Shown piece after piece: positions 52,845-63,462 of a DNA stretch of 64,000 bases. The first letter of the stretch is position 1; each line of letters begins with the position of its first letter. The notes beneath the pieces were generated by a model that was given only the letters and a program-made list of their open reading frames with translations, made no database searches and was not told the origin of the DNA. A program made the translations under genes and the position numbers. This stretch comes from Liquidambar formosana. Taxonomy: Eukaryota; Streptophyta; Magnoliopsida; Saxifragales; Altingiaceae. The stretch lies in contig CM077827.1 in the NCBI GenBank assembly GCA_039720395.1, positions 24,332,375 to 24,396,374 on the forward strand, in the 5' to 3' direction.

Positions 52845-52997
52845 CGCAACCAAATTTTTTTTATACACCTGATTAGACGTTGGGTTATTATGGGCACCCA
52901 TTTACAGCCCAATTAATAAAATCACCCATCTGCACCCATTTAACTTGGGCGGGTTTGGGCAGGTTCGTGGGTTTGGGCATAAATTACCAGCCCTAAA
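52845..52997 (-). repeat. Second half of the GGGT element, inverted
   Basis: On the minus strand: AATTTATGCCCAAACCCACG through GGGTGATTTTATTAATTGGG to AAACCCGATAGG, matching 45318-45478 of the reference copy. Confidence 0.7.
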
Positions 52998-54037
52998 TTC
53001 TCACCACTCCCCCTCAAGGCCACCCCCATGGACTTTCTCCTATAATTGTTCAATGCATATGGGATGGGGGGACTGCATGTGTCCAAGAGATTAGTCAAGT
53101 GCAAAGCATCTAGAACCTCCTAATATAAAGAAGAAAAAAAAGAAAGCGACATGTACAACAACGGGCAAAGAAAGGTCAGCTGGTCGGGGAAATCAAATTC
53201 CAAGAATTATGCAAAAATTATCCCAGCTTCTAAATCTAAATAAAAATATGGATGATTAACCATTAGTATCCCAAGACTTGTTTTTCATCCTTCACTCATT
53301 TTACATTCCAAGGTATTATAAAAAATATTGAAAGTTTTCATAAAAACTGATCACATAGTTCACTAAAAAATATCACTTTGAACAACTTTGTAGAAATTTT
53401 TTTTTTTTCAAAATCTATCGTTTAAGTAGACTTTTAACCATTAACAATCGCTATTTCATAAATGACTAAAAAGTTCACTTAAACAACAGATTCTAAAAAA
53501 CCTTTTTCTACAAAGTTATTCAAAATGATGTTTTTTAGTAGACAACATTGCTAATTTTCATGAAAACCTTTTTTATTTTTCATAAAATTTAAAAATGTAA
53601 AATAAATTGGAGATATAAAACAAATATTGAGTGCCAATAGCACCCCCCCCACCCCCCCTCCCCAAAAAAATAAAAATAAAAAAAATAACCACTCAAAAAA
53701 TTTATACTTGGACGGAGTCTATGGGTGACCATGAAGGCCCAGGGCCTAGGTTAGTGGCCTCCATTGCACTTAGGAGGGGCGCCCACCTAACCACTCCCCA
53801 GATAAGAGTGTACGCCATAATTTGTGGTTGTGGGTACGTTTGCTCGGCCCCTATCCAAATAAGGGGGAAAAAAGAAAGAAAAAGAAACTACTCAATAAAT
53901 TGGTAACAAAAAGGGCTAAGAACCAAAGATATTAGATTTCATAAACAAGGAGCGATACGAACCCAACCAAAAAAAAAAAAGGCAGCATAAAGCTGCATGA
54001 TATAAATCAGAGTGGGGGAAAATGCTGCAATATTATG
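52998..54037. other. Spacer with a MITE relative
   Basis: 53310-53645 resembles the interior of the 6507-6951 MITE (for example TTTTTTAGTAGACAA and AAAATCTATCGTTTAAGTAG), with C-runs at its end. The remaining sequence is unrecognised, as is 52307-52844. Confidence 0.5.
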
Positions 54038-54122
54038 TTAGAATAAACAGCCTAATCGGTACACCATAAACCTAGAATGGAGACAATAAAGCAACAACTC
54101 TATACTAGTCCAAGTAATTGAA

Positions 54123-54480
54123 TCAATAGTATCGAGAACCCGTATCATAGACACGACCCCCAGGGTAAGGGCCTCTGGATTCAAACCCATGATCCCTGGC
54201 ACCCCCAAGAAATCGAGCCCGCTCCCTGTACGAATCAAAATGATCATTGTTATAGGCTCGGAGTGCTTCTCCATCAGCAGCTGAGGCTGCAACTCCACCA
54301 TAACCATGAGGATCACTTGGGCCCATGCCGCTGTTAGGGTAATGGTCCATCATAGCTTGCTTGTACTGATTTTGCCGCTCATGTGATTCCCTCCTAAGGA
54401 ACTCATCTTGACGACCAGCATGATGTGCTCGAAGTGCAGCTAAGTTGTTCCTGATACTGAGCATTTATCGCATTTATTTT
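54123..54480 (-). CDS. Conserved plant protein of unknown function, last exon
   Basis: From acceptor TGTTTCAG the frame reads KINAINAQYQEQL, then one surplus base at about 54441, then AALRAHHAGRQDEFLRRESH, YPNSGMGPSDPHGYGG, DSYRERARFLGGARDHGFES and GRVYDTGSRYY with a stop. Without the surplus base the two parts are one helix-rich segment followed by a Gly/Tyr/Arg-rich tail. The exon is in phase with the preceding one. I recall this C-terminus as conserved in plants but cannot name a function. No catalytic motif is visible, and an RNA- or protein-binding role would be a guess from composition. Confidence 0.75.
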
Positions 54481-54689
54481 CTGAAACACACATGATTCAA
54501 GGTTGTGTTAAGGCATAAAAAACAATGGAGGATCTGGTTACAAAAAATATACAAAGTTTCTGCACCATGTAAGCAAAGAAGCACAAATTCACTATGACAT
54601 GCAGATAAGAAAGGTATGTCCCACATGCACACAAAGAGACATAAAAATGGGGGAAATAGAAGAAGAAAAAACACTGATTTGGTGGCAAC

Positions 54690-54765
54690 TTTACCGGGGT
54701 TCATCTTCACCATAATGATTACTTCCCTAGAGGATGGATCTGGATTACCAAATGAATGATGCATT
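54690..54765 (-). other. Exon-like segment, two adjacent frames
   Basis: One frame reads HHSFGNPDPSSRE and the next frame reads NHYGEDEPR, joined by an apparent one-base loss, followed by CG|GTAAAG. GEDEPR resembles GDDAPRSF at the start of the 60318 exon, so this may be a duplicated or alternative exon. Evidence is slight. Confidence 0.25.
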
Positions 54766-54889
54766 TATAACCCTACTTTAAGTGATGGTACCAAAGAATG
54801 CCGATACAATTTGGTGTAAGCTAAAACGCATAGATAAACACAGAAGAAATGCATTCAAAATTTAATATATGCATGCATATATATAGATC

Positions 54890-54992
54890 TGATCCTATGA
54901 GGATGTGCTGATGTAAGTTATATCAGCACCATGCAGTTAAGGTTGTACCCCTTGCATTGTGCCGATATTACTTAAGTCGACATATTCTCATA
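54890..54992. mobile_element. Short copy of the TATAA-palindrome MITE
   Basis: GATCCTATGAGGATGTGCTG, GATGTAAGTTATATCAGCAC, GGTTGTACCCCTTGCATT and the decayed right end TCGACATATTCTCATAAG. Related to 26561-27986 and 35712-35890. Confidence 0.55.
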
Positions 54993-55105
54993 AGACTTTT
55001 GATCAGGTCCAGGATGCCACAAGCCTGCGCATGTCAGCCAATGGTCCGAGATAGTGCGGGACGTCCTGAACCTAATCATCACTCCATATATATGTATACA
55101 TATAC

Positions 55106-55477
55106 ATAAAATCCTTCTATCAGGTGCACTCCAAAACTCTTCTAGTGATTTGTATTTTGTGAAAACAATAGTTGGATTGGATAGCCTTCTCATGTAGGCG
55201 ATCCATGCCAAAAATCAAGTTGATTTGAGATTGATTGTTATTCAATCCAAAACTTTCATTTTTTAATCAATAGAAATTGCTCATTTATAGACATTTTGAT
55301 TTTGAATGAAGCAGCTCTTAATCTCGAATTAACTTGATTTTTGGCATGTCGCCTACATAAGAAGGCGATCCAATCCAAATGTTGGTTTCGTACAATACAA
55401 ATCACTAGGTAGAGTTTTGGAGTGCTTTGAATGCACCTGATATTAGTTTCAGGTGCACCTAAACAATAGAAGGATAC
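55106..55477. mobile_element. GTGCAC-end MITE, complete copy
   Basis: Left TCCTTCTATCAGGTGCACTC; complement of right TCCTTCTATTGTTTAGGTGC. Shares AATCAACTTGATTTTTGGCA-type text with 28016-28398. Confidence 0.7.
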
Positions 55478-55784
55478 GACCAATTGTTGGATTAGATCGC
55501 CTTCTCATGTAGGCGATTCATGCCAAAAATCAAGTTGATCCGAGATTGATTGCTATTCGCTCCAAAACTTGCATTTTTTTAATCAATAACAATCACTTAT
55601 TTATGGATATTTCATATGAAAGTAGCTCTTAATCTTGGATCAATTTGATTTTTGACACAAATCACCTACATATGAAGCAAATCTAATCCAACGGTTGGTT
55701 TCGCAAAACAGAAATTAATAAGTATAGTTTTGGAGTGCACCTAATATTAATTAATATCAAGTGCACCTCATAATAGGAGGACTA
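55478..55784. mobile_element. GTGCAC-end MITE, adjoining partial copy
   Basis: Starts inside the unit (CCAATTGTTGGATTAGATCG) and ends ATCAAGTGCACCTCATAATA. It lacks the left terminus, so it arose by tandem duplication or a nested insertion. Confidence 0.6.
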
Positions 55785-56254
55785 TATATATATATATATA
55801 TATATATAAACAAAACATACTAAAACAATCAAAGAAATAAAACAAACATGCTCTTCAATACATTAATTGCTATAAGGGCCTTTTAAATGCCTAAAAGCTT
55901 GCTCCATTACACCATAAGATGATACTTGACAGTTAAGGACTAGACTAAAAACTTCATTTAATCTAACTTTATATCTCTAAAACATATTATAGAACTAGTC
56001 TATTTAGACAATTTTATTTATTTCTATTCGGTAAAAGGGTAGTTCCATGTGTTTCCAAGAACAATGGCATCCAAATATAGATGAACAAGATATGGTTTTC
56101 TTTTATTTTCATTTTTGTTTTTTAATATGAATATATAACTCGCAATGTGGAATCATCCTTTTGCACTAGATAGGTTTAATTTGGATCTTGATAAACAATT
56201 TGCATGTACTTTGTGTATATTTTACACACTTTTATATTCAATGAAAGTTTCCAA

Positions 56255-56390
56255 CAATCCTTGGGCCTAGTGGCATGTCTTCCCAGATAAGGGTGGAAGG
56301 GTTTTAGGAGGGTTCTGGGTTCAACTCCCCTTGGGTGTGTTTCTCCTTTCTAGTACCCCCCCCCCCCCCCCCAACACACAAAAAAAAAGG
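56255..56390 (+). mobile_element. SINE-like element with C/A tail
   Basis: GGGCCTAGTGGCATGTC resembles an A box, and GGTTCTGGGTTCAACTCCCC contains a good B box (GGTTCAACTCC). It is followed by a run of about 18 C, then AACACACAAAAAAAAA. Confidence 0.5.
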
Positions 56391-57289
56391 TGTAAGTTTA
56401 CTTGTGTCTGAAAATAAAATTGATACTTGTCCAAAAGAGAAAAGAAAATTGAAAAAATAAAATGAATACAAAATTTAACCACAAATGCATCCTTCTAAAA
56501 GATATAACATTGTATGATGTGGTCTGAGTAAAAAAAAAGTGCATCTTCCTTAAAGTAGCGAAAACCTAGACAATTTAAGTGAAAAATTATTAGAATAATG
56601 TCTCTTTTGCAAGAAAAAAGGGGGCTGTGCTGAATATACTGATGGTGACAAGTGAGATGTTTCCTCATTTTTGTTTATCCCGCATCTTATTTCCATATCA
56701 GAACCCAACAAATCGTTATATGTGGTCAGCCGATAATTCAACCACGTTCGAGATTTCAAATGCAATGCTGAACTAATCATATAAGTTGTATCCGAATTCC
56801 CACTTATTCCATGATATCTTATTTAAAATTTGTTTTTAGGGACAAAGACTGTGAAAGAGCCAAAATATGGGATGAGTCCTCGTTAAGTTGAATTGAGACG
56901 AGTTAAGTCAACCACTTTTATTCTTTGATTTAATTAGACAAAAATTAGAAAGATGGCAATAGCTTGGTTGGTAAAGCCCGAAGAATCTTGTACAGCAGAC
57001 CCAGCCTACAATCTCCCTGTGAGCTTGAACATTGACTTCACCAGCCAATGTTAACAATTGACACCTGACCAGCGTGATACATACACAAGCAAAATAAATT
57101 CAGTGGATTTGTTATTTTACGCTGTTTTGTTACTTTCTCATCAAAAGTACAACCATGCATTCACCTATATGTTCCAATGTATGCATAAAAATGAAGGAAA
57201 ACAGACCTATAACTTTATGAAAGGAGATGATGTGATGCAACAAAACATCAAAGATGATTACTACAATAGGTAAAAATCTACACATAAGA

Positions 57290-57853
57290 GGGTCAATACT
57301 AATGATTTGATGCAAAGAAGAAGGTCATCCTTTTGTTTTCAGCCTCAATGGTGCATTTTGTGCAAAAGGGCAGAAGAGAGTATTGATCATTTGTTTTTGC
57401 ATTGTCCAGTGGCTTATTGGCTCTGGCAAATCTTTTTGAGTGTGCTGGGTGGCTCCAGCCTACGCTGTCTCTATGTTGGAGATTCCCTTTTATGGCTTTG
57501 GTGTAGGAAATAGAGCTATTACGTTATGGAACTGCGCCATGCTAGCAGGTTTTTTGGGTTGTTCGGTTGGAAAAGAATGCAAGGATTTTTTAGGATAAGG
57601 TTTCTTCATCGTCAGAGCTTTGGGATCGTAATTACTTTTTAGCTTCTTTTTGGGCGTCTTCCTCTTAAGGAGTTTGCCAGGGTCCCTTTGTTTATTGTAA
57701 AAGCTGATTGGATAGCCATTTGTCTTTAGTTTCTGTTTAGTTTTAATTTTTTTCTGTTTTGGTTTGGGTCCTTAGGTGGATGTCTTGTTCTCCTTTCCCC
57801 TCTTATCATTAATAAAGTTTTCCTGATGGTTGTTGTTCAAAAAGAAAAAACAA
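57290..57853 (+). mobile_element. 5'-truncated LINE insertion with target duplication
   Basis: Bounded by the 18-bp direct repeat AAAAATCTACACATAAGA (57272-57289 and 57854-57871). Frame 57307-57513 is a reverse-transcriptase zinc-binding domain: WCILCKRAEESIDHLFLHCP and VAYWLW. After it come a 3' untranslated region with ATTAATAAAGTTTTCCTG and a short A-rich tail. The intact target duplication marks a fairly recent target-primed insertion. Confidence 0.9.
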
Positions 57854-58953
57854 AAAAATCTACACATAAGACAAGTTTCAAACTCAACTCAACTCAACCA
57901 AGCCTTCTAGGTAGTACATGATCGCAATAAGATGAAAGCAAGCATACAAGATAATGGGACTCTAGAGTTTAAAAGGCCTAAGAACGTCTCCTAAACTTAA
58001 TAATTCAAATAAGACTAATAAACTCATTAAGACTGACTGTTACGCAGTATAGTACTGGCTATAGCAATCCTAAGATCAAAGCCTTTCAAGACTCGTAACT
58101 CCTTACAATCATAGCCATGTTAAAAGTCAGACAACTATTTAAAAGGACTAGGAGCTTAGTTAGTCCATGAAACTGGGTAAAAACTGTGAAGGACAAGCAG
58201 ATAAAGGCATAATTTTTTTAACTACAGTTGAAACTCCAGGCATACTAGTGGTCTTACTGGCCTCTATATGCCACTTGGGTACTCCTGCATCATGAAAACC
58301 TTAGTTGTCCATGGATAATCCATTTTCTTTTCTACTAGGGGTCCATGGATAAACCTATGTTAGATAGATCGATCTGTAAAGTATTCTTTCCTCTAAGAAC
58401 ACTTTTAAATAAATTGAAGTCCAATTAAATGCCTGAATATAAATATACAGTGCTCAATAATGTACAGTAATCTATGTTCAAAGACCCTTCTAAGTTCCAA
58501 GTAAGTGTACCCATGTCTGACATGTGTTGGAATTTGCCACCTCAGGGATTCTAGCACAGTGTTCTTAATTTCCTTTTCTTTCTTTTTTAGTTATTTATTT
58601 AATGGGCAACATTGAAGAATTTTATAAATAACAAGAAAGAGAATACAAAGGAGGACCAGCAGTACACCTAGAAATCAACCACAGATGACTACCATAACAG
58701 AAAACTACAACCTAAACTATGAACAAACAGCCAACCAATCCGATTTGATGACAAGCAAAGGTATTCCAGCAAAATCCTTCGAACATGTAGCCCAAAATGA
58801 TGCTAAAAAGTGAATTCAATCCCATAAATCGTAAATTGACTCTTTATCTTCAAAAATCCTAGCATTCCTTCCAACCACACCACCCAAAAAACCGCAAGAA
58901 CCGCACATCATTGAACTTTATTTTCACAACCATAAGAGAAAATTCAAAATGTG

Positions 58954-58989
<36 letters not shown>

Positions 58990-59441
58990 AGCAGTACACT
59001 GATATGGCATAGCTCTTTGGCCTTCCCTCTCTCATTCATTATGTTCTCTCATTAACTATGGCCCCACTTTTAAATTGACATGGCACATTTACATTGGTTC
59101 AAGAAATTAATTTAATTAGACAATTCAGAAAACTAACACATGGACAAGTTTAAATAGGAACTTCAAGAATCTTAGGAAGGAAAAAAATAATAATTAAGGT
59201 ATGATAGTATTGAGTACAAAAAAGTTACCATACCTTAATTAAACTGGTTTGACTCAGGAATCCTCAAAAGGAAAAAAATAAATAAATAATTAAGGTTTTG
59301 TAATATTGAATCTCCAATTTAACAAATTTATATACACATTAAATTAATACAATATATATATATATATATATATAATATTACTACATAATAATCATAAAAT
59401 ATTCTATATAATTCTGTGCATCATGCGGGTCACTGCTCATA

Positions 59442-59480
<39 letters not shown>

Positions 59481-59501
59481 TTCAAAATATTCTACTATGT
59501 A

Positions 59502-59774
59502 CTCCCTCTGTTCCACTTTATTTGATCACTTTTGACTAACACACATATTAAGGTAATGCATTTAATGCATTGCCATGTCACCTAATTTATTTTAAATTTC
59601 AAATTTGTCCTCGAATGGAAAAGATGTTCAATTTTCTAGGAGAAAAAAATAACTAAAGTAAAAGGATATTTTAGGAAAATAACATGCCTTTTTAGTTTGA
59701 CTTTTGAAAGTGATCAAATATTTTGGGACATCCCAAAATAGGAAAGATGATCAAATAAAATGGGGCGGAGGGAG
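59502..59774. mobile_element. Stowaway MITE (Tc1/mariner)
   Basis: Ends CTCCCTCTGTTCCACTTTAT and, complemented, CTCCCTCCGCCCCATTTTAT, each followed by TTGATCA. It is flanked by TA on both sides (59500-59501 and 59775-59776). 273 bp, no coding capacity. Confidence 0.9.
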
Positions 59775-60066
59775 TATTTACTATCGTGCCCATGAAACAC
59801 TCCATAACATTTCAAGTTCTGACACTCATATCTATTCTAAAATACTAAAATGCCTTTTTATCTCTTAGGAGCCAAATTTATTGCTTTAAATGCTACTTTA
59901 GCAAGAAATAAAACATTCCCCAGATTGGTCATTCTGTTTAGCAAAACCCAGTCAACAGTATTTTGAAAAAAATGTTTTGAATAGGAAAATTTGTGCTCAT
60001 AAGTCAACCATAGAGAAAGACTAGGGGAAACTAAGAAGAAGACTCTACTTCAGAAGAAAAACTAAC

Positions 60067-60318
60067 CTCCCTGTGTCTAGCATTTTCCTGCATCCTCTGC
60101 ATCACTTTGTTCCTTGGTTAGTTTCCTAATATCATCAAGAAATTTCTGCTCAAGACCTTCAAAAGTCTGAGACACAGAATTTTCCTCATATCCAATGTCC
60201 ATATCTTCTTCATGGGGCAGAGATCTGGGATCACTGTTGCCTTGCTTCTCTCCACCCATTTTTGAATCTAGCCTCTGACCCTGGTAGAAGGATCTAGGTG
60301 CATCATCGCCCCCTTGAC
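60067..60318 (-). CDS. Conserved plant protein of unknown function, penultimate exon
   Basis: From acceptor GATGCAG the frame reads QGGDDAPRSFYQGQRLDSK, PHEEDMDIGYEENSVSQ, FEGLEQKFLDDIRKLTKEQS and DAEDA, then one surplus base (CC at 60087-60088) before ENARHRE and donor GAG|GTTAGT. The charged helix LEQKFLDDIRKLTKEQ runs into the helix of the last exon (HRE/KINAINAQYQEQL). The first two bases complete a codon from an upstream exon that is not identifiable here and may lie beyond the gypsy insertion or outside the window. As written, the frameshift adds GKC and a stop. Confidence 0.72.
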
Positions 60319-60859
60319 CTGCATCACAATAAGCATGCCTTGCTAAGTATAAGCAGTCCACAGTTTGAAATTAACCCATAAAATGAAAAACCTGAACCTT
60401 GACAAATTGAGAAGAAATCTCTTGCAATTTCATATCATTTTCCCATGATGGAAACAATATCTAATGACCACAACCATGAAAATTCCTGGTTAGCACACCA
60501 TTTTCTGAAGCACAATGGCTTAACTGGAACTGCCGAAATGAAAATTGTCAAGATTATCACACATATATGGAGAGCACCACACGACACATATTGTAATAAT
60601 GAAAAATAAATTAATTTACAATTCATTCAATTTTTTCATCTATAGTACTAATTTATTTTTCTACTCTCATGCTCATTAGGCCATAAGTCAGAAGCGCACA
60701 CACAAGTAAATATATAGTATTACAAAAAGGGGGAAAAAAAATTGGTACAAAAGGTACACATAAGAATGCACCAAAAAGGCATTATAATGAAAGCAAATAA
60801 AAAAAACTAACAAAGGAAATCAGGCTTCCTAAATATTCTGGACCTATTTAAAAAAATAG
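60319..60859. other. Upstream intron sequence of the second gene
   Basis: AT-rich, no exon recognised. It ends at the LTR of the gypsy element. Confidence 0.5.
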
Positions 60860-61216
60860 TGATGTGGTGTATTTGTGCTGAAGAAGCTGTCCAAGACTCT
60901 TCAGCAAGTAGCTTCAGTAGCTGTTGCTTTTCAGCACTTATTAGTTATTTCTTAGCTTAGAGTGTATCTAGAGACATAGTTAAAGGGAGTAATAATGTCA
61001 GTTTACAGTTTTATTCCTTATAAATAGGGCTGTTTGTTAGTTTGGGGGGATGATTCAAGTATATTCATTTTGATCAGATTGTAATTAGAGCTTGGCTCTA
61101 TTAATTTCTCTGGAAATCGAGGACCTCGTTGATTTTCCTTCGTTTTCTCTCATTTTATCTCTAGTTTACCTTGCTGAATTTCTCAGTTTTCTGGTGATTT
61201 TTCATCATTCGCATCA
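60860..61216 (+). repeat. 5' LTR
   Basis: 357 bp from TGATGTGGTG to TCGCATCA. CCTTATAAATAGGGCTG at about 61015 is a clear TATA region. The sequence differs from the 14246 LTR beyond the shared ends and motifs such as GTAATTAGAGCTTGGCTC. Confidence 0.85.
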
Positions 61217-61218
61217 TC

Positions 61219-61230
61219 TGGTATCAGAGC
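61219..61230 (+). other. Primer-binding site (tRNA-iMet)
   Basis: TGGTATCAGAGC, two bases after the LTR. Confidence 0.9.
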
Positions 61231-62358
61231 CTAAGAATAGAGTCCTATAGAGATGAAATTTGACCCTGTTCTCTCTTCACATGAGTTGAGATGTCGGTTG
61301 AAGTCTCAGTTTTGGTCGCACCTGCCTAGGGTTTGCTAGGGTTTGGTCACAACACTGGATAGTAGTAGTCAGAGCCATATCTCTACAGCAACAGCCTGTC
61401 AAACCTTGATCCTTGTTCGAGAGAGCATTCTGGAACCTTTCTTCTGGTGCGATAATGGAGTTTGAAGGCTCAGCTCTAGTCGCAAGTTCTCTTTTGAACT
61501 GATCGAGGCTTCCTTTAAGATCGCAACTTCAGTTTGGAGCAGCTGAAGCTTGTTCTGTAGTTTTGATACCAGATCGCAGCCTTCTCTTGGTTCGAAATTG
61601 CAAGTATGGAGGCTCAGCCTAGTTGTATGCCTTGCTGGCTGTGTTCACCCTTGGTCGAGGCTAATATAAGGTTTGACTCAGAAGAATTGAAGCAATCGAA
61701 GCTCTGTTGTTATGAACAGCACCAGTATTCGACGTGAAATTCTACTCGAAGTGATCACGAGTCCTTCTCAAGCCTGATCGAAGCTGGGAAGAGTTGATTC
61801 TTCCTTTTAAAAGGTTTGATTCTTGCTATTACAAGTAGTCTCAGTAGTAGACGGTTTGAATTCTTCTTCTGGAGTGAATCGCAACCTCTTCTCTGTTTGA
61901 AAGCTGAAGTTGGAGGTATCCGCCGTGGTTGTGGCCTGACACGGTGAGTTCGAAGGTCTGTTAGGGTTCGAATTGACTGATTAAAGTTGCAGGTAAATCA
62001 TAAGCTTCCTTCAAGTAGTTTGTTGGTCGAAATTTTCACTGTGGTGGCTGTTAGAGTTGTTAGCTTCGAATCAACGGTGTTGACCTATGTTGCAGCAGTA
62101 ACCAAGGCTAAGGTGCTTTTGATTTAAGACACTAGGTTCGATTTGGTGTCACCTGCTTCTCCTGATCTGTTTAGAATCTATTTCTCTTTGATTCGTACCA
62201 TCTTGAAGGGTTGGTAAGGTTGTTACAAAGCCTGTTTATGTGCTGCTCTGTTCCTTGGCCTGAAAATTGCTTCCTTTGGCAGTTTTCCTTTCACAATTGC
62301 TGCTGTTTGGCTGTTATTCTTTTAAATTCAGATCATTATTTGAGTTCCTATTGCTACT

Positions 62359-63429
62359 ATGGCTCAAAGAGGAAGAGGTAGAAGAGGTAGGGCTAGAGGA
62401 ATTTCTGTGACATGGACTTAGGGGCTGAAAATCACCCTCAAATGGGTAGAAATGATGACAACCAACAAAATCAGCAATATGGAGATAAGATTGATGGGTT
62501 AAGAAGACAAGTAGAAGCTTTGAAGGAGATGATCCAACTGACTCCAACCTCTTCATGAGGTCGATTATGAGTCTGAGGACACAATACTTCTCTTGAGAAT
62601 CCCTTTGGGGTTCACCTAAAGAAGAGAACCATTTATAGCGAAGCAAGACTCCAAGTTGGAGTATAATCTCAAGATTGACATTCTGGAATTTAAAGGGAGC
62701 CTGAATCCAGAAGAATTTTTTGACTGGCTCTATTCTATTGAAAGAATTTTTTTACTATTATGAAGTGTTGGATGAAAGGAAAGTGAAGTTAGTTTCTATT
62801 CGCCTCCAAGGAAGTGCATCTTCTTGGTGGGAACAACTTCAGATGGTTTGCCAAAGAAGTGGGAAAGGCAAGATTAGAGAGTGACAGCAAGATGAAAAAG
62901 AAGCTAAAGCAATGTTATATTCTCTACAACAATATGCAAACTTTATACAATAATTTGCATAACCTTGGACAACTTGCGAGTGTTGATGACTACACTGAAG
63001 CTTTTTATCAACTATTTGCAAGGATCGATCTCAATAAGAGTGAAGAACAAATGGCGGCACGGTACTTGAGTGGTCGCCTTCTATATATGATGTCCTTGTG
63101 TTGCACCCTTTGTGGACCATTTCGGAAGCCTACAACCAAGCTTTGTTGGTGCAGAAGCAACAAAATCAGAGTACTTCTAGAGCTGGACAACAACTTCAAG
63201 GCATTTCCAAGGCTGGACAGCTGTACCAAGACTACTCTAGAGGTGATAGTTCAACATAAGTTGAAAAGGGAAGTCATGTGGGTGAGGGACAACAAGCAAA
63301 AGTTGCTAAAGCTACTGTTACTACTCAAAATCAGCCAACTACATGTCGTGTAGGAGCTAGAAATCAATTCCAAGGGGAAATCTCAAGTGCTATAAGTGTG
63401 GGGAACCCGGCCACAAGTCTTCGGATTGT
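62359..63429 (+). pseudogene. Frameshifted gag with zinc knuckle
   Basis: Begins MAQRGRGRRGRARG at 62359. The gag core from 62647 reads LEYNLKIDILEFKG, NPEEFFDWLYSIERIF, then, after a T-run shift at about 62750, YYEVLDERKVKLVSIRL and SWWEQL. A further shift leads to KMKKKLKQCYILYNNMQTLY and ASVDDYTEAFYQLFARIDL, EEQMAARYLSGRL. The zinc knuckle CYKCGEPGHKSSDC (CX2CX4HX4C) spans 63388-63429. At least three frame changes make it non-functional. Confidence 0.85.
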
Positions 63430-63462
63430 AGAAGGGACATAAGGGAGCGAAATAAAGCACTT

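Larger units (their letters stand above)
54481..60066 (-). other. 5.6-kb intron of the second gene
   Basis: GT-AG intron joining 60067 to 54480 in phase 0. It contains an exon-like segment (54690-54765), MITE copies at 54890-54992, 55106-55477 and 55478-55784, a SINE-like unit (56255-56390), a LINE (57290-57853) and a Stowaway (59502-59774). The stretches 55800-56250, 56400-57270 and 57880-58960 show nothing recognisable. Confidence 0.7.

Noticed and set aside
56960..56995. tRNA-like GCTTGGTTGGTAAAGC motif
   Set aside because: It has an A-box-like word but no cloverleaf, no proper B box at the right distance and no acceptor stem. No intact tRNA gene was found in the window.
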